Assembly: GCA_949127925.1 (NCBI GenBank)
Contig: CASBQX010000313.1
Coordinates: 1 to 5,760 of the forward strand
Length of the DNA: 5,760 bases
Reading direction: 5' to 3'
Source of the DNA: Synechococcales cyanobacterium PMM_0002
GTDB taxonomy: Bacteria; Cyanobacteriota; Cyanobacteriia; Elainellales; Elainellaceae
The notes beneath the pieces were generated by a model that had not been told where the DNA came from, did not search any database, and saw only the letters and a program-made list of their open reading frames with translations. The first letter of the stretch is position 1. Every line of letters begins with the position of its first letter. The translations under genes were made by a program, and so were the position numbers. Of this stretch, positions 5,309 to 5,760 are shown piece after piece.

Positions 5309-5605
5309 ATGCTTGAGATGGTTAACGCGCCCATTGCCCGCAGTTTTTTGACCGATGCTGAGATTAGCGAGGGTGGCGCAGATCGCCCCTCGCCGCTGCT
5401 TTTGCCGCTCTACTTTCACCCCTTAGCACCCGGCCAAGAGCAAATGCGGATTTTGCTGATTAGCAGCCCCACCTGGGTAGAAGCAACCATTCACGACCTG
5501 CACGCACGCGGATTTGCTGACACCAATGATTGGAGCAGCTTAGTGCCCGGTGCCAATCCGGGTGAAGTGGTGAGCATCTTGACCCGACGCAGACAGCGAC
5601 CCTAA
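5309..5605 (+). CDS. Small hypothetical protein, cyanobacterial type
   Basis: This 98-residue soluble protein has no signal peptide or membrane helix. It starts with a short charged region, then PLLLPLYFHPLAPGQEQMRILLISSP (29-54), an amphipathic helix WVEATIHDLHARGF (56-69) and a C-terminal strand EVVSILTRR (86-94). This suggests a small alpha/beta fold. I do not recognise a named family and assign no function. I chose ATG 5309 because AGGAG at 5297-5301 leaves a 7-base spacer; M4 (5318) is a weaker alternative. It is the only plus-strand gene here, divergent from CPBP A across a 401-base gap that holds its structured leader, so regulation by premature termination is likely. A GC-rich hairpin lies 13 bases past its stop. 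Confidence 0.78.
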   Translation: MLEMVNAPIARSFLTDAEISEGGADRPSPLLLPLYFHPLAPGQEQMRILLISSPTWVEATIHDLHARGFADTNDWSSLVPGANPGEVVSILTRRRQRP

Positions 5606-5617
5606 GCCGCTGAGATT

Positions 5618-5666
5618 GGGGGCGTTGGCCTGCACCTAGCGCCCCCTCTGTGCCCCCTCTGCGCCC
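5618..5666 (+). terminator. GC-rich hairpin and short tandem repeat after the 98-codon gene
   Basis: GGGGGCG (5618-5624) pairs with CGCCCCC (5640-5646), starting 13 bases after the stop. There is no T-run, but U-poor terminators are common in cyanobacteria. The downstream arm is part of an 11-base tandem repeat GCCCCCTCTGY, present at 5641-5651 and 5652-5662 and begun again at 5663. Confidence 0.35.
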
Positions 5667-5673
5667 AGAACAA

Positions 5674-5709
5674 TAGGAGGCTAACGGCAGCCTGTGCTGT
5701 TAGCCTCTA
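5674..5709. terminator. Hairpin, probable terminator between convergent genes
   Basis: ATAG-g-AGGCTAAC (5674-5685) faces GTTAGCCT-CTAT (5699-5710), with CAGC/GCTG able to extend the stem inward. On the minus strand it directly follows the TAG stop of the edge ORF and precedes a weakly T-rich ATTGTTCT. It may serve that gene, the 98-codon gene, or both. Confidence 0.45.
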
Positions 5710-5760
5710 TCGAAACACCAACGGCTGACAGGGTACAGCATTCGGCAAATTCAGCATTTC
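5707..5760 (-). CDS. Possible C-terminal end of a minus-strand gene (runs off right edge)
   Basis: A frame is open from the right edge for 17 codons, EMLNLPNAVPCQPLVFR, and stops at TAG 5709-5707, beside a hairpin. The piece is too short to identify. A second minus frame is also open past this point, so the assignment rests mainly on the hairpin position. Confidence 0.3.
   Translation of the reverse strand, partial: EMLNLPNAVPCQPLVFR

Noticed and set aside
5641..5666. CRISPR or larger tandem array
   Set aside because: Only about 2.4 copies of an 11-base GC-rich unit, with no spacers.
5674..5710. A further attC site with GGCTAAC/GTTAGCC ends
   Set aside because: The R-like ends are only 13 bases apart, far below the length of any attC; the structure is a simple terminator-type hairpin.

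Overview
The window looks like cyanobacterial chromosome. The HIP1 octamer GCGATCGC, a cyanobacterial signature, occurs 12 times (first bases at 122, 269, 330, 416, 2382, 2766, 3186, 3502, 3895, 4639, 4732 and 5012). Codon use and protein content fit this. I cannot name a genus. No rRNA, tRNA, CRISPR array or transposase is visible.

Layout. Nearly everything reads on the minus strand, so gene order runs right to left. At the right edge is a possible C-terminal scrap of a minus-strand gene (5707-5760) with a hairpin beside its stop. Next is the only plus-strand gene, a 98-codon protein of unknown function (5309-5605). A roughly 225-base structured leader precedes it, with a terminator-like hairpin 35 bases before the start codon. 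Leftwards come CPBP-family membrane protease A (4083-4907), a 95-aa membrane protein (3657-3944), a DUF6544-like protein (2865-3626), a PspC-domain membrane protein (2228-2818), a CxxC-20-CxxC zinc-ribbon membrane protein (1839-2207) and CPBP protease B (1048-1836). After a 268-base gap, the left edge holds the first 259 residues of a PLD/HKD nuclease domain that appears to lead into a Snf2-type helicase (1-779).

How the genes fit together. The five genes from 3944 to 1048 are spaced 30, 46, 20 and 2 bases apart, and three have clear Shine-Dalgarno sequences, so they probably form one transcription unit, perhaps with CPBP A. Five of these six proteins (both CPBP proteases, the 95-aa protein, PspC and the zinc-ribbon protein) are predicted membrane proteins; DUF6544 is the exception. 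Two are putative intramembrane proteases and one carries a phage-shock-type PspC domain. A role in envelope stress, maturation or immunity is an inference only.

The most notable signal is an imperfect palindrome at 967-1053, starting inside the stop codon of CPBP B. It has the architecture of an integron attC site: R box, AATT spacer, L stem with extrahelical G and A, long variable loop, L stem, and GTTGTGC R' box, in the orientation expected for a cassette carrying CPBP B. A HIP1-free stretch of nearly 2 kb (424-2381) covers CPBP B and the attC-like site. This suggests that CPBP B arrived as a gene cassette.
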